In this document: piece by piece, positions 62,069 to 64,000 of the stretch | How positions within the stretch are numbered: the first letter of the stretch is position 1 | Layout of the letters: each line of letters begins with the position of its first letter | DNA from: Phlebopus portentosus | Taxonomy: Eukaryota > Basidiomycota > Agaricomycetes > Boletales > Boletinellaceae | Direction: 5' to 3' | NCBI GenBank assembly: GCA_037892935.1 | Contig: JAYXKI010000005.1 | Coordinates: 744,001-808,000 of the forward strand | DNA: 64,000 bases | The notes under the pieces: model-generated | What the model saw: only the letters and a program-made list of their open reading frames with translations | Told to the model about the DNA's origin: nothing | Database searches by the model: none | Translations under genes and position numbers: made by a program

Positions 62069-64000
62069 ATGAAGAAGCGACTCAAAAGTGCATCGCACTT
62101 CTTCCGCCCGCGCGCCCTCTTACCGAAGAGTCCCGTTGCGGCCGTCCGCGCTGTCTGGATCCTAGCTGTTCTCTGGTGTGAACTCGGCACGTTCCATTGG
62201 GACCTCGCGGGATGTCGTTGGCCCGATTCTGAACTTGATCGTGTGCTGAAAGACGAAGAGGTGAGCGTTGCTTCCGCTTTGAGCGTGACATGCCTCGTGT
62301 GATCGAGGGAGACCATCTCCGTCTTTCGGACGGTCCGAAGGCATACATGAGAAGAATCCAGAGCCTGTGATGCCCTTCATCATGCCTTGAAAGATTGTCG
62401 CAACTTTGAGTTGACGTTTTTGCCTTCCTTTTCTCCAGGGCAGCTCCTCTTCCACTTTCCCGACGCACGTGCTGCTCATTGCAGACCCACAAATACGTGC
62501 TCCACGTAGACACCCGGCCTGGACGCGCTGGCTGCATCTCACGGATCTTGCACTTCGGAAACGATGGTCGTTTGTCCGACGTGTCCGTCCAGATGTCGTG
62601 ATGTTTCTTGGTGATATGCTAGAAAGAGGGCGTTACGCCGACGACGATGAGTAAGTATCTCTCTTCTCTAGGATTTCATGAGCATTCCTCCTGTCTCCTG
62701 CTGCATGACTTGTTCTTCATCTTTTCTTCGTAAAAAAAAAAGAAACGAGAGACAGTCGTACACGTCGCGCACATCGAGCTCGTGAAGAGTATCCTTCCCT
62801 TCCGGACTTACGTTCATTCTTCATATAGCGGAGCTATACGATAGTGCGGTCCTGTATAGACAGCCCTCCTTTGGCCAGCTCTCTTCTAGACTAGAAAAAT
62901 CTTGTCATGATTGTGACGATGACAAAGCTCCAGATTTACTGAGAGGGCAGCTAATAGAATCTGCCTTTTCTCGCTCGCAGGCACCGTCCACTCTTTGCTC
63001 CATGATATTTCCCTGTGTCTGTCTTGATGTATGATTGCTTACTGAAATACACTGGCATGGCTTTCGTCGCTGGTGCACTTCTCGTTTAGGTATCGCGAGT
63101 CTTTTGAGTACTTCAAAGCAATATTCTCGGTCGAGCCAGATACGAAGGTTTATTATGTTCCGGGTAATCACGACGTAGGGTATGTCTCTGTGCTTTCATG
63201 CAGCTTGTCTTCGCCAGACTGATATGTCGAAATCGTTTGGTAGACTTGGCCCAAGCTCGAGAATGAACACAGCACATGCTCGAAGGCGGTATACTAAGCA
63301 CTTCGGTCCACTCAACGACAGAGTGAGCATCGCCAACCACACATTGATCATGCTCGACGCCCCGGGCCTTGTCGACGAGGACTACCGACGAGCGGGCACG
63401 GGCAAGTCGTTCGAGGATTGGCAAGCCATCCCGGGTGGAACGATTGATTTTATAAACGACTTTGCTGGAGGTTCGTATCCCTTGAGCTATTATTTTCATT
63501 TTCATTCATATCAATTGACTTGATGGTGAATACGTTATAGTGGGATCTGAAGAGCCGGTTGTGCTGTTCAGTCATATACCACTATTCAGACCGGATACTG
63601 CTGGGTGCGGAGTCCTGAGAGAAAAGGGAAATATCCGTCGTGGAGTCGGTCCTGGATTCCAGAACATGTTGATGAGGGATACTACGAAGTATATCCTGCG
63701 ATATGTGAGACCCGCCGTAGTCTTCAGGTAAGGTTCCCTTCTAAGTATATTAGATAGCCTTTTGAATTTACCAAATTTTTTCAGCGGTAATGATCATGAC
63801 TATTGTGAATACACTCATAGCATACCCTTGCTCTCCGAAGGCCCAGAGGCCAAAATCGATTACGTTCGAGAAGTGACGGTCAAGGCGATCTCGTCCGCCG
63901 GAGACATTCGACGACCAGGCTTCCAGCTCCTTTCTCTTCTAGAATCTTCTATCCACCAGACGGATGGAAAGACATTCGCGGATACTCCATGCTTCCTCCC
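62069..64000 (+). CDS. CDC1/TED1-type metallophosphoesterase (3' cut)
   Basis: A membrane metallophosphoesterase of the CDC1/TED1/PGAP5 group, which trims GPI-anchor glycans in the ER before export. The N-terminus has one helix near AVRAVWILAVLWCEL. Metal-binding motifs follow: LLIADPQIRAP, VVMFLGDMLERG, YVPGNHDVGLG (joined across an intron), and VLFSHIPLF with VVFSGNDHDYCEY. The pattern D-(x)n-GD-(x)n-GNHD-(x)n-H-(x)n-GNDHDYC is that of the family; CDC1-type proteins have the same GHDHDYC-like end, here with Asn in place of the first His (GNDHDYC). The gene continues beyond 64000, so C-terminal helices and the retrieval signal are unseen. Seven or more exons. Confidence 0.9.

Overview
This 64 kb window is nuclear DNA of a filamentous basidiomycete, most likely an Agaricomycete. 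Nearly every gene is broken by many short introns (about 50-65 nt, GT...AG). The best-matching families are fungal, and the seven-helix DUF6533 proteins and single-pass transmembrane proteins with a coiled tail seen here are typical of mushroom-forming fungi. No rRNA, CRISPR, transposase or reverse transcriptase was seen. Coordinates of multi-exon genes are start-to-stop spans that include introns, unless stated otherwise.

Region 1-13 kb is accessory DNA. A head-to-head pair, protein kinase (-) and patatin-like phospholipase (+), occurs twice in tandem. The left copy is a kinase with one frame break (2144-3846) plus a ruined patatin gene (5076-5830). The right copy has an intact kinase (6239-7970) and an intact patatin (9818-11129). 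A third, C-terminal patatin scrap lies just downstream (11228-11440). A membrane-anchored Methyltransf_22-type protein follows (11659-12728).

Region 13-28 kb holds a truncated DUF6533 copy (-), a CAP10-type glycosyltransferase (-), a CECR5-type HAD hydrolase (+), a full DUF6533 seven-helix protein (+), an SSU1-type sulfite pump (+), a proteinase B inhibitor (I9, -) and a PAS-kinase-like protein kinase (+). Region 28-36 kb holds an unrecognised 494-residue protein (-) and three related, gene-poor loci for single-pass transmembrane proteins (30.3-35.0 kb).

Region 36-64 kb is mostly housekeeping: type II PI 4-kinase LSB6 (+), Tat-SF1/CUS2 splicing factor (-), proteasome assembly chaperone PAC2 (+), N-acetyltransferase NAA50 (-), a small secreted protein (-), two tandem UPF0643-like genes (-), a complex I 21.3 kDa-type subunit (-), ribosomal protein S8 (+), UDP-glucose pyrophosphorylase (-), and a CDC1/TED1-type metallophosphoesterase (+) that runs off the right edge. 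Several unrecognised proteins lie between them.

Two conserved genes carry single-base reading-frame breaks next to short homopolymers: PAC2 twice and Tat-SF1 once. The left kinase and perhaps two unrecognised genes show the same. This pattern fits one-base deletions from sequencing or assembly at least as well as real gene death, so pseudogene calls resting on one missing base are held open. The best candidate for an undescribed system is the duplicated kinase-patatin pair.
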